Below are positions 8,372-15,449 of a stretch of DNA of 64,000 nt, piece after piece (position 1 is the first letter of the stretch; each line of letters opens with the position of its first letter). The notes below the pieces were generated by a model. The model searched no databases. It saw nothing but the letters and a program-made list of their open reading frames with translations, and was not told the origin of the DNA. This stretch comes from Pelomonas baiyunensis (GTDB lineage: Bacteria > Pseudomonadota > Gammaproteobacteria > Burkholderiales > Burkholderiaceae_C), in assembly GCF_043555935.1 (NCBI RefSeq), contig NZ_JBIGIB010000001.1:930001-994000 (forward strand), read 5' to 3'. A program made the position numbers and the translations under genes.

Positions 8372-8386
8372 TGGCACGCCGCTTGA
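8372..8386 (+). promoter_or_regulatory. Possible sigma-54-like element upstream of phaA
   Basis: TGGCACG-CCGC-TTGA matches the sigma-54 consensus except for the last base of the -12 GC. It lies about 48 bases before the phaA start, the same distance as the element before phaC. The mismatch hits a conserved base, so this is weaker than the phaC element. Confidence 0.3.
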
Positions 8387-8434
8387 CCTTCGCACCGAAG
8401 AATTCCCGAACTCACTGACAAAGGAAGCTGAACC

Positions 8435-9619
8435 ATGAGCCAACAAGACATCGTCATCGTCGCTGCGGCCCGCACCGCCATCGGCAAGTTCGGCGGCACG
8501 CTCGCCAAGACGCCGGCCAGCGAACTGGGCGCGGCCGTGCTGCAAGACCTGCTGCGCCGCACCGGCGTGGCGGGCGAGCAGATCGGCGAGGTCATCCTCG
8601 GCCAGGTGCTGACCGCGGGCGTAGGCCAGAACCCGGCACGTCAGTCGGTGGTGAAGGCGGGCCTGCCGCATGGCGTGCCGGCCATGACCATCAACAAGGT
8701 CTGCGGCTCGGGCCTGAAGGCCGTGATGCTGGCCGCCCAGGCCATTCGCGACGGTGACAGCGAGATCGTCATCGCCGGCGGCCAGGAGAGCATGAGCCTG
8801 AGCCCGCACGTGCTGCCCAACTCGCGCGACGGTCAGCGCATGGGCGACTGGAAGATGGTTGACACCATGATCAACGACGGCCTGTGGGACGTGTACAACC
8901 AGTACCACATGGGCATCACCGCCGAGAACGTGGCCAAGAAGTACGGCATCACCCGCGAGCAGCAGGACGCGCTGGCCCTGGCCTCGCAGCAAAAGGCCGC
9001 CGCCGCGCAAGACGCCGGCCGCTTCAAGGACGAGATCGTCCCGTTCAGCATCGCGCAGAAGAAGGGCGACCCGATCGTCTTCTCGGCCGATGAGTTCATC
9101 AACCGCAAGAGCAACGCCGAAGCGCTGGCCGGCCTGCGCCCTGCGTTCGACAAGGCGGGCAGCGTGACCGCTGGCAACGCCTCGGGCCTGAACGACGGCG
9201 CCGCCGCCGTGATGGTGATGACCGCCGCCAAGGCGGCCGCCCTGGGCCTCACGCCGCTGGCCCGCATCGCGTCGTACGCGTCTGCCGGCCTGGACCCGGC
9301 TTTCATGGGCATGGGCCCCGTGCCGGCGGCGCAAAAGGCCCTGGCTCGCGCCGGCTGGAAGGCGGCTGACCTGGACCTGCTGGAAATCAACGAAGCCTTT
9401 GCCGCACAGGCCTGTGCCGTGCATGCCGAAATGGGCTGGGACACGAGCAAGGTCAACGTCAACGGCGGCGCCATCGCGCTGGGACACCCGATTGGTGCCA
9501 GCGGCTGCCGCGTGCTGGTCACGCTGCTGCACGAGATGGTCAAGCGCGACGCCAAGAAGGGCATCGCCTCGCTGTGCATCGGCGGCGGCATGGGCGTGGC
9601 GCTCACCGTCGAGCGCTGA
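8435..9619 (+). CDS. phaA: Acetyl-CoA acetyltransferase (beta-ketothiolase)
   Basis: 394 residues, typical biosynthetic thiolase. Cys90 in NKVCGSGLKAV is the acylated nucleophile; His351 in LGHPIGASG and Cys381 in CIGGGMG are the other active-site residues. It condenses two acetyl-CoA to acetoacetyl-CoA, feeding PhaB. The start follows AAGGAAG. It lies between phaC and phaB on the same strand, with 51 bases before phaB, as expected for one transcript. Confidence 0.97.
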   Translation: MSQQDIVIVAAARTAIGKFGGTLAKTPASELGAAVLQDLLRRTGVAGEQIGEVILGQVLTAGVGQNPARQSVVKAGLPHGVPAMTINKVCGSGLKAVMLAAQAIRDGDSEIVIAGGQESMSLSPHVLPNSRDGQRMGDWKMVDTMINDGLWDVYNQYHMGITAENVAKKYGITREQQDALALASQQKAAAAQDAGRFKDEIVPFSIAQKKGDPIVFSADEFINRKSNAEALAGLRPAFDKAGSVTAGNASGLNDGAAAVMVMTAAKAAALGLTPLARIASYASAGLDPAFMGMGPVPAAQKALARAGWKAADLDLLEINEAFAAQACAVHAEMGWDTSKVNVNGGAIALGHPIGASGCRVLVTLLHEMVKRDAKKGIASLCIGGGMGVALTVER

Positions 9620-9670
9620 TCCGGGCCCAACCACAATTTCCCCACACACTCCAACCACAAGGAGACACAC

Positions 9671-10408
9671 ATGAGCCAAAAGATTGCCTACGTCACCGGC
9701 GGCATGGGCGGCATCGGGACCGCCATCTGCCAGAAGCTGGCCAAGGCCGGCTTCAAGGTCATCGCCGGTTGCGGCCCGAGCCGCGACTACCAAAAGTGGC
9801 TGGATGAGCAGAAGGCCCTGGGCTTCACGTTCTACGCCTCGGTGGGCAACGTGGCGGACTGGGACTCCACCGTGGAAGCCTTCCAGAAGTCGATTGCCGA
9901 GCACGGCGCCATCGATGTGCTGGTCAACAACGCCGGCATCACCCGCGACCGCATGTTCCTGAAGATGACGCCGGAAGACTGGAAGGCCGTTATCGACACC
10001 AACCTGAACTCCATGTTCAACGTGACCAAGCAGGTCGTGCCGGGCATGGTGGAAAAGGGCTGGGGCCGCATCATCCAGATCAGCTCGGTCAACGGCGAAA
10101 AGGGCCAGGCCGGCCAGACCAACTACTCGGCCGCCAAGGCCGGCATGCACGGCTTCACCATGGCGCTGGCGCAAGAGCTGGCGTCCAAGGGCGTGACGGT
10201 GAACACCGTGAGCCCGGGCTACATCGGCACCGACATGGTCAAGGCCATCAAGCCCGAAGTGCTGGAAAAAATCGTCGCGACGATTCCGGTCAAGCGCCTG
10301 GGCACGCCCGAGGAAATCGGCTCGGTGGTGGCCTGGCTGGCGGGCGAGGACAGCGGCTTCACGACGGGCGCTGACTTCTCCTGCAACGGCGGCCTGCACA
10401 TGGGCTGA
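9671..10408 (+). CDS. phaB: Acetoacetyl-CoA reductase (NADPH, SDR family)
   Basis: 245 residues. N-terminal Rossmann loop TGGMGGIG, NNAGITRD motif, and the catalytic Ser-Tyr-Lys seen as ISSVNG followed by YSAAKAG. The TGGMGGIG nucleotide loop and length match PhaB/FabG-like acetoacetyl-CoA reductases. It makes (R)-3-hydroxybutyryl-CoA for PhaC. A strong ribosome site (AAGGAGA) precedes the ATG. An intrinsic terminator follows at 10441-10468, ending the pha operon. Confidence 0.97.
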   Translation: MSQKIAYVTGGMGGIGTAICQKLAKAGFKVIAGCGPSRDYQKWLDEQKALGFTFYASVGNVADWDSTVEAFQKSIAEHGAIDVLVNNAGITRDRMFLKMTPEDWKAVIDTNLNSMFNVTKQVVPGMVEKGWGRIIQISSVNGEKGQAGQTNYSAAKAGMHGFTMALAQELASKGVTVNTVSPGYIGTDMVKAIKPEVLEKIVATIPVKRLGTPEEIGSVVAWLAGEDSGFTTGADFSCNGGLHMG

Positions 10409-10440
10409 TACCGGCTCATGCGGGCGCCAAGCCCCATGCA

Positions 10441-10468
10441 AACGGCAGCCCGCGGGCTGCCGTTTTTT
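10441..10468 (+). terminator. Intrinsic terminator after phaB
   Basis: CGGCAGCCCG/CGGGCTGCCG (10443-10462) forms a perfect self-complementary stem followed by six T. It closes the phaCAB transcript. Confidence 0.9.
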
Positions 10469-10496
10469 CTGGGCGGGGCGGCGCCTGGCGCGAGGT

Positions 10497-10982
10497 TCAG
10501 CGAAGGCCCGGCTGGGTGCGTGCAGCCGGGCGGCCCAGGATGGGCAACTGCCTAAGGCTCGGTCGCGTGTCGCGTGGCGGCGCAGCCAGGGTCGGCGCCC
10601 GCAAAGTGGCCATGGCATGGGGCCGGCGCTGCCAACGGTCGACCGCGTCCGTCACCGCCTCCCAGGCTTGGGCGTCGTGGATGACGGCCACGAACAGGTT
10701 CTCGCGGCAGGGCAGTTGCCGCTGGGCCGACGCCACGAGGCGCCGCAGCGCGTCGCCCGCCGCCTCCATGCACCCGGGCAGGTCTTGAAACCCGGCCCCC
10801 ACGCGGTGGAACAGCACGCCGTGCTGCAGCTCCGCCGCTTTGTGCGAGGGCGCGTGCAGCAGCCGCATGAAGACGCGGGCGCGCCCGTCGCCCAGCAGTT
10901 CGATGCAGAGCTCGCGGCGCCAGCCGGTCAAGGCCTGTGCGGGAGTGAGTTCGGGCAGTTGGGGGTCGAGGTGCAGGTCCAT
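10497..10982 (-). CDS. Uncharacterised 161-residue protein
   Basis: Not recognised. The start at 10982 (MDLHLDPQLPEL) was chosen over an in-frame start at 11096 because the added N-terminus is very basic and would run through a large inverted repeat. The body looks like a soluble alpha/beta domain: ELCIELLGDGRARVFMRLL suggests beta strands, followed by helices and a conserved-looking HDAQAWEAV. The last 35 residues are basic and proline-rich. No signal peptide or membrane segment. It is convergent with phaB but separated by a terminator, so no link to polyester metabolism is implied. Confidence 0.6.
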   Translation of the reverse strand: MDLHLDPQLPELTPAQALTGWRRELCIELLGDGRARVFMRLLHAPSHKAAELQHGVLFHRVGAGFQDLPGCMEAAGDALRRLVASAQRQLPCRENLFVAVIHDAQAWEAVTDAVDRWQRRPHAMATLRAPTLAAPPRDTRPSLRQLPILGRPAARTQPGLR

Positions 10983-11029
10983 GCCGGCAGTGTGCGCGGC
11001 GGGTGGCGCGCTGGTGCGGCGATCTGTAT

Positions 11030-11068
11030 CGCGATGCGTCCGGGCCTTCAGGCGGCCGACGCATCGCG
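11030..11068. repeat. 11-base inverted repeat upstream of the 161-residue gene
   Basis: CGCGATGCGTC (11030-11040) and GACGCATCGCG (11058-11068) are perfect inverted copies separated by 17 bases that contain a further short GGCC pairing. It lies about 50 bases upstream of the reverse-strand gene that starts at 10982. It could be a regulator site, a 5' leader hairpin, or an element that separates transcription units. The remaining spacer up to 11169 shows nothing else. Confidence 0.6.
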
Positions 11069-11169
11069 TCACAAATCGGCGCGAGGCGCGGTCCATCCTG
11101 ACATCTCGCTACGCCGCGTGACCGCGTGCTTCAACGGCTTCCCCCGTCAACGCCTCCTCAGCTTGGGCC

Positions 11170-11640
11170 TCAGCCGCCGGGCTTGTTCACCATGAGGAAG
11201 AAGATCGCCAGCATCGCCGCGAAGGCGGGGTAGCCCAGGGCTTCCCAGCGGCGTTGCCATCGGTGGTAGCTTGGGCTCAACGGTCGGCGTTCGCGCACGG
11301 CGGCCTCGGCCTCGTGGGCCATGCGCAGCTGCAGCACCAGCACGGGCAGCCAGCACGCGCCGGCCAGCAGGTAAAGCGCCAACGAGGCGGCCAGCCAGGG
11401 GATGGTGAGCGGCCAGCCCGCGGTGTGTGCGAGCCAGGCGCCGCTGAGGGGTTGCACCAGCCCGGCCGGGGTGGTGAACCACAGGTCCGCCCGTGCCACC
11501 AGCCGGCCCACCACCGCCCGGGCCTCCAGGCTGCCGCTGCGGTTGGCAAAGAACAGGTAGAAGGCTGACCCAAAGCCGGTGCCCACCAGCAACACGCTGG
11601 ACACGATGTGCAGCCATTTGACGATCAGGTAGGCGTTCAT
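11170..11640 (-). CDS. DUF2269-family integral membrane protein
   Basis: 156 residues, four hydrophobic segments, beginning MNAYLIVKWLHIVSSVLLVG; the histidine and the VKxLHIxSSxxLxGT pattern are typical of DUF2269 proteins. Function unknown. The ATG at 11640 overlaps the stop of the preceding DoxX-like gene by 4 bases. It is the last gene of the reverse-strand cluster that starts near the GbsR-type regulator. A longer in-frame reading through the upstream gene is not credible because it would run antisense to family homology. Confidence 0.82.
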   Translation of the reverse strand: MNAYLIVKWLHIVSSVLLVGTGFGSAFYLFFANRSGSLEARAVVGRLVARADLWFTTPAGLVQPLSGAWLAHTAGWPLTIPWLAASLALYLLAGACWLPVLVLQLRMAHEAEAAVRERRPLSPSYHRWQRRWEALGYPAFAAMLAIFFLMVNKPGG

Positions 11641-12008
11641 CGCACGGGAGTGGCGGGTTGGGAGGCGAGGGCCGCCAGCGCGGCCAGCACGGGCAGGTTT
11701 TTGAGCAGTGGGGCGAAGGGATCCAGCCAAAGGCCGGGCGCCAGGGCGGTGGCCATGGCCGTCAGGCCCATCACGCCGGCAGCCGCAAGCCGGGTGGTGC
11801 CGACCGTGGGGCGCAGCAGCAGGAGCAGGCCCACCACCGCATCCCAGGCGCAGCCCATCCACACGCCCGCCTGGGCCACGCCTGCGGTGCAGCCTGCCGC
11901 GCGCTGCAGCCAGGCGGCCCCGGCGGCGCCCCCATCGTGCAGGCTGGCCACGACCGTGCCCCACCACAGCAGCACCAGCGAGCCCCGCAGCATGCCCACG
12001 GGGCTCAT
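11637..12008 (-). CDS. DoxX-like small membrane protein
   Basis: 123 residues, four predicted membrane helices, with a pattern like the DoxX-like domain that in other bacteria is fused to the C-terminus of an NDUFA9-like dehydrogenase. Here it is a separate gene overlapping that dehydrogenase's stop by 4 bases (ATGA) and overlapping the next gene the same way, so the three are translationally coupled. The role of DoxX-type proteins is poorly defined; redox or quinone links have been suggested. Confidence 0.7.
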   Translation of the reverse strand: MSPVGMLRGSLVLLWWGTVVASLHDGGAAGAAWLQRAAGCTAGVAQAGVWMGCAWDAVVGLLLLLRPTVGTTRLAAAGVMGLTAMATALAPGLWLDPFAPLLKNLPVLAALAALASQPATPVR

Positions 12009-12853
12009 GCCCAGGCGCCGGCCAGGGCGTCTCGCAGGGGTTGTGCCAGCGGCGGGTGCGCGGTGGCGGGCTGGGCCGCAGCGGCGGGCGGCGTGTCGCC
12101 CACGCTGTCATGGGCCAGCAACTCCAGCGCCGTGCTGCACCAGGGGCCCCAGGCCAGCAGGTCGCCCAGCCGGGCCGAGGCGCGCGACACCCGCCAGGGC
12201 AGGGCCCACAGGCGTGCTGGCGCCAGGCCCCGCGCAGCACGGCGGCGGGCGATGCAGTCGGCCACGGTCAGCGGCTCGGGGCCGACGGCGTCCCAGGTGC
12301 CGGTGCAGCTTGGGCCTTGCAGGAAGGCGACGATTCCGGCCGCCAGGTCTTGCACATGCACGGGTTGCACCCGGCAGCGCGCCACTTGGGGCGGCAGCGC
12401 CAGCCACGGCAGCCAGGCCAGCCGGTCGAGCATGCGGCTGCTGGTGCCGCCCACACCCACCACCAGGCTGGGCCGCACGATGCAGGCGCGGCCGGCCAGG
12501 GCGGTGTCACCCGCGTGCTTGCTGCGGGCGTAGGCGCTCACGCCGCCGCACAGGGCGGACAGGTGCACGAGTTGGCGAATGCCGGCGGCCTCGCAGGCGC
12601 TGGCCAAGGCGGCCGGCGCGCGGTGGTGCAGCAGGTCCAGCAGGTCGCTCACGCCGCCGGCCCGGTCGCGCAGGCAGCCTGCGGTGTAGACCACCGCATC
12701 CACGCCGCGCAGGAGCGGCTGCCAGGCGCTGGGCTGCTCCCAGGTGGTGACGGGGCGGGGTGCGCCGCGCACCGCCTCATGCCCGGCCTGCTGCAGGGCG
12801 GCAACGACATGCCGGCCGATGAAGCCGCCGGCGCCAACGATCAGGACACGCAT
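12005..12853 (-). CDS. NAD(P)-binding NDUFA9-like atypical short-chain dehydrogenase
   Basis: 282 residues. The N-terminus MRVLIVGAGGFIGRHV holds the GxGGFIG nucleotide loop (residues 7-13) of extended/atypical SDRs; HLSALCGG and YARSKHAGD resemble the NDUFA9/YbjT-type pattern where the usual YxxxK is modified (Y-x-x-S-K). Members bind NAD(P) and act in ubiquinone-linked or epimerase-like chemistry. The gene lies 3 bases after the preceding small membrane gene and overlaps the DoxX-like gene by 4 bases, so the pair equals a split form of a known fusion. Confidence 0.75.
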   Translation of the reverse strand: MRVLIVGAGGFIGRHVVAALQQAGHEAVRGAPRPVTTWEQPSAWQPLLRGVDAVVYTAGCLRDRAGGVSDLLDLLHHRAPAALASACEAAGIRQLVHLSALCGGVSAYARSKHAGDTALAGRACIVRPSLVVGVGGTSSRMLDRLAWLPWLALPPQVARCRVQPVHVQDLAAGIVAFLQGPSCTGTWDAVGPEPLTVADCIARRRAARGLAPARLWALPWRVSRASARLGDLLAWGPWCSTALELLAHDSVGDTPPAAAAQPATAHPPLAQPLRDALAGAWA

Positions 12854-12856
12854 GGC

Positions 12857-13252
12857 TCAGCTCCGGGGCAGGGGGTGGGCAGGGGCCGCTGGGGTGGCGG
12901 GCGCACGGGGGGCGGCCGGTGCTTGAAGCTGCTGCTGCACCGGCGCCCAGACGCGCCGTGTGATGAACGCGACGCTGAGGAAGCTGCCGGCCGCCGTCAG
13001 CCACACGGCGCGGCGCAAGGTGTCCAGCACGCTGCCGTAGAACTCGCCGAAGCTCAGGCCCAGCACCAGCGAGCCGGCAATGGCCATGACGTAGGCGCTG
13101 CGAATCCAGAAGTGGGCGCCGACCTTGCCGGGCAGGCGGTTCGCACACAGCGCGTCCAGCACCACCAGCAGATAGGGTTGCACGTAGCCAATGGCCAGCA
13201 GCGGGCCCAGCACGGCGATCAGCAGGGTGAGGGCGAGGTTGAGTTCAAACAT
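12857..13252 (-). CDS. Small integral membrane protein of the DCC/DoxX cluster
   Basis: 131 residues with three or four hydrophobic segments (about 5-30, 50-70, 80-105) and an alanine-proline-rich C-terminal tail. A good ribosome site (GAGGAG) precedes the ATG at 13252. Not recognised as a named family. It sits between the DCC gene and the dehydrogenase gene, with a 3-base gap to the latter, implying joint expression. Confidence 0.7.
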   Translation of the reverse strand: MFELNLALTLLIAVLGPLLAIGYVQPYLLVVLDALCANRLPGKVGAHFWIRSAYVMAIAGSLVLGLSFGEFYGSVLDTLRRAVWLTAAGSFLSVAFITRRVWAPVQQQLQAPAAPRAPATPAAPAHPLPRS

Positions 13253-13308
13253 GGTGAGTTCTCCTCAGAGGGGTTGGGATTCCGTCGGGCCTACCTATCA
13301 CCCGGCTG

Positions 13309-13746
13309 TCAGCGCGTGCGGCAGGCGCCGTCGGGGGCGCAATGGCCCGTGTGCAGATGCGTGGCCGCCAGCAGCCAGCGGGGCAGGCGGTAGCGGTTGC
13401 GCGCCAGCCAGGCGTAGGCCGGGCGGGCCAGGCGCGCCAGCACGGGGTGGTCCAGCGCAGCGGCCAGGCGGGCGTGGCCGGTGGCGGCGTACACGGCCTG
13501 CACGGCAGGCACACCGATGAGCCAGCGGCCGCTGCGGTCGCGCACGTGCAGCAGGGCCATCAAGGCCTCGCGCGTCACGCCCAAGGCCGCGGCGTCAAAG
13601 CCGGGCTGGGCGATGTTGACGAAGCGCAGCAGCCCGTCGCGGTTGGCGCGCATCAGGAAGGCCATCTCGCTGCTGCACAGCGGGCAGTCGCCGTCGTAGT
13701 ACACCGTGTGGGTGTGGGGCGTGGCGTGGGTGTTGTTGGCATTCAT
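13309..13746 (-). CDS. DCC-family (DUF393) thiol-disulfide oxidoreductase-like protein
   Basis: 145 residues from the ATG at 13746; histidine-rich start then YYDGDCPLC (Cys21 and Cys24), the DxxCxxC motif that names the DCC family. The motif resembles thioredoxin-type redox pairs, and the family is often annotated as thiol-disulfide oxidoreductase, though substrates are largely unknown. The C-terminus has three further cysteine/histidine positions (HTGHCAPDGAC). First gene after the GbsR-type regulator; an operator-like site lies 9 bases upstream of its start, so it is probably under that regulator. Confidence 0.85.
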   Translation of the reverse strand: MNANNTHATPHTHTVYYDGDCPLCSSEMAFLMRANRDGLLRFVNIAQPGFDAAALGVTREALMALLHVRDRSGRWLIGVPAVQAVYAATGHARLAAALDHPVLARLARPAYAWLARNRYRLPRWLLAATHLHTGHCAPDGACRTR

Positions 13747-13754
13747 GGCTGTTA

Positions 13755-13774
13755 TTTCTGTATAAAGAGAAATT
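13755..13774. promoter_or_regulatory. Operator-like inverted repeat before the DCC gene
   Basis: The core ATTTCT-N8-AGAAAT is an inverted repeat immediately upstream of the DCC start. Seventeen of 20 bases equal the site at 14455-14474 before the regulator gene, including TTTCTGT on one side and AGAGAAATT on the other. The reverse-strand sequence here also contains a TATAC, which could be a -10 element covered by the operator. The A/T-rich composition stands out against the GC-rich surroundings. Confidence 0.6.
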
Positions 13775-13823
13775 AAAGGGCCAAAAAACAGGCCGCGAGG
13801 GCCGTGGGGCTGGGCGCGGGCGT

Positions 13824-14429
13824 TCAGCCCATGGGTGGAATCGGCGGCATGACGGGGAAAATGGTGGAGGTGTCGGTGGAGGCGGGGCCGGCGGTGTCGG
13901 TGGGGTTGGCCGGGCGCACAAAGCGCTGCACTTGGGCACCCAAGCGCAAGATCTTTTCCAGCGTGGCCGGGCTCAGCCGCAGCATTTCGTCGCTCCAGGT
14001 GCCCAGCGTCTGCATCAGTGCCAGCGTGCTGCGCAGCCGGTCTTGGAAGGCGGGCGATTCGCGGTCGAGCGCCGGGTCGGCGGTCAGGTCCTTCAGCAGG
14101 GCGACGGTGGGGTCGAACTCGCGTTCCTTGCGTTCGCGCACGATGGTGCGGAACAGCTCCCACACGTCGCTGGAAGTCTCGTAGTAGTCGCGCCGGTCGC
14201 CCAACAGGTGCGTCACGCGGATGAGGCGCCAGTTCAGCAACTCCTTCAGGCTGTTGCTCACGTTCGACCGTGCCAACACCAGGGTGTCGGCAATGTCTTC
14301 GGCGTGCAGCGGCTGACCGTGCACGTACAGCAGCGCGTGGATCTGCGCCACGCTGCGGTTCACGCCCCAGTTGTTGCCCATTTCGCCCCAGTGGACGATG
14401 AAGCGGCGGCTGATGTCGGTGAGTTCCAT
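13824..14429 (-). CDS. GbsR/MarR-type winged-helix transcriptional regulator
   Basis: 201 residues from the ATG at 14429 (MELTDISRRFIVHWGEMG). The N-terminal winged helix contains SVAQIHALLYVHGQPLHAEDI and LARSNVSNSLKELLNW, the COG1510 GbsR pattern, followed by a helical region and a proline/threonine-rich tail. The family represses or activates in response to small ligands such as choline in Bacillus. The gene is followed by the DCC/DoxX/DUF2269 cluster in the same direction, and each unit is preceded by a copy of the same operator-like site, suggesting autoregulation plus control of the cluster. Ligand unknown. Confidence 0.85.
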   Translation of the reverse strand: MELTDISRRFIVHWGEMGNNWGVNRSVAQIHALLYVHGQPLHAEDIADTLVLARSNVSNSLKELLNWRLIRVTHLLGDRRDYYETSSDVWELFRTIVRERKEREFDPTVALLKDLTADPALDRESPAFQDRLRSTLALMQTLGTWSDEMLRLSPATLEKILRLGAQVQRFVRPANPTDTAGPASTDTSTIFPVMPPIPPMG

Positions 14430-14454
14430 GGCGCACAGCGTACGCCTTCTGAAG

Positions 14455-14474
14455 TTTCTGTCAACAGAGAAATT
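14455..14474. promoter_or_regulatory. Operator-like inverted repeat before the GbsR-type gene
   Basis: TTTCT-N8-AGAAA lies 26 bases upstream of the regulator ATG and is nearly the same as the site at 13755-13774 (they differ only in the central four bases). Two copies flanking the regulator gene make an autoregulatory operator plausible. It could also act on the forward gene at 14537. Confidence 0.6.
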
Positions 14475-14536
14475 GTGGGGCGACTGTTGTGGCGTGGCTA
14501 TCATGCGGCCCCGTTTTTGTCTGGCAGGAGAGCCGC

Positions 14537-15352
14537 ATGGCGATGGATGTTGTGGATTACGAAATCAAGGGCGCGGAGATGCAGTTCGTCGAGGTCGAAC
14601 TGGACCCGGGCGAAGCCGCCATTGGCGAGGCGGGCTCCATGATGTTCATGGACGCCGGCATCGTCATGGACACCGTGTTCGGCGATGGCTCGGCCAGCAC
14701 GGGCGGCTTCTTCGGCAAGCTGCTGGGGGCGGGCAAGCGGCTGATCACCGGTGAGTCGCTGTTCACCACGATCTACACGAACCAGGGCGCGAGCAAGCTG
14801 CGCGTGGCCTTTGCGGCGCCGTACCCCGGCAAGATCTTGCCCATGGACTTGTCCAAGCTCGGCGGCACCCTGATCTGTCAGAAGGACGCCTTCCTGTGCG
14901 CCGCACGCGGCGTGTCGCTGGGCATTGCCATCCAGCAGAAGCTGTCCACCGGCTTCTTCGGCGGTGAGGGCTTCATCATGCAAAAGCTCGACGGCGATGG
15001 CCTGGCCTTCGTGCACGCAGGCGGCACGGTGGTGCGCCGCACGCTGCAGCCAGGGCAGACGCTGCTGGTGGACACCGGCTGTGTGGTGGCCTACACGCCC
15101 GGCGTGAACTTCGAGATTCAGTACGTCGGCAAGATCAAGACCGCGCTGTTCGGTGGTGAAGGCCTCTTCCTGGCCAAGCTGACCGGCCCGGGCGAGGTGT
15201 GGCTGCAAAGCCTGCCGTTCTCGCGCCTGGCCTCGCGCATCTTTGCCGCCGCACCGCAAACCGGCGGTGGTGGTCGTGAAGAAGGCTCCATGCTCGGCGC
15301 GGTGGCCGGCGGCGGCCTGTTGGGCGGTTTGCTGGGCGGCGACGACGACTGA
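14537..15352 (+). CDS. AIM24-family (TIGR00266) protein
   Basis: 271 residues from the ATG at 14537, preceded by CAGGAGAG. Beta-rich protein with FVEVELDPGEAAIGEAGSM near the start, a repeated G-GGEGF pattern (FFGGEGFIMQKL, LFGGEGLFLAKL) and a glycine-rich tail ending GGLLGGDDD. This matches the AIM24/TIGR00266 family, named from a yeast mitochondrial protein; the bacterial function is unknown. Divergent from the GbsR-type regulator, and followed by an intrinsic terminator. Confidence 0.85.
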   Translation: MAMDVVDYEIKGAEMQFVEVELDPGEAAIGEAGSMMFMDAGIVMDTVFGDGSASTGGFFGKLLGAGKRLITGESLFTTIYTNQGASKLRVAFAAPYPGKILPMDLSKLGGTLICQKDAFLCAARGVSLGIAIQQKLSTGFFGGEGFIMQKLDGDGLAFVHAGGTVVRRTLQPGQTLLVDTGCVVAYTPGVNFEIQYVGKIKTALFGGEGLFLAKLTGPGEVWLQSLPFSRLASRIFAAAPQTGGGGREEGSMLGAVAGGGLLGGLLGGDDD

Positions 15353-15411
15353 TCGACGCTTGACTTGGGACAGGGTTCGCTCGGACCCCCCGGGTAAACT
15401 GGCTGGCGCAG

Positions 15412-15434
15412 GGGCGGCAATGGGCCGCCCTTTT
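15412..15434 (+). terminator. Intrinsic terminator after the AIM24-like gene
   Basis: GGGCGGC (15412-15418) pairs with GCCGCCC (15424-15430) around a 5-base loop and is followed by TTTT. It separates the AIM24-like gene from the next operon, whose first ATG is 16 bases downstream. Confidence 0.75.
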
Positions 15435-15449
15435 CGTTGGAGTGTCGGG

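Noticed and set aside
8285..10618. A 777-residue reverse-strand reading frame opposite phaA and phaB
   Set aside because: Antisense shadow of two certain enzymes in a GC-rich genome.
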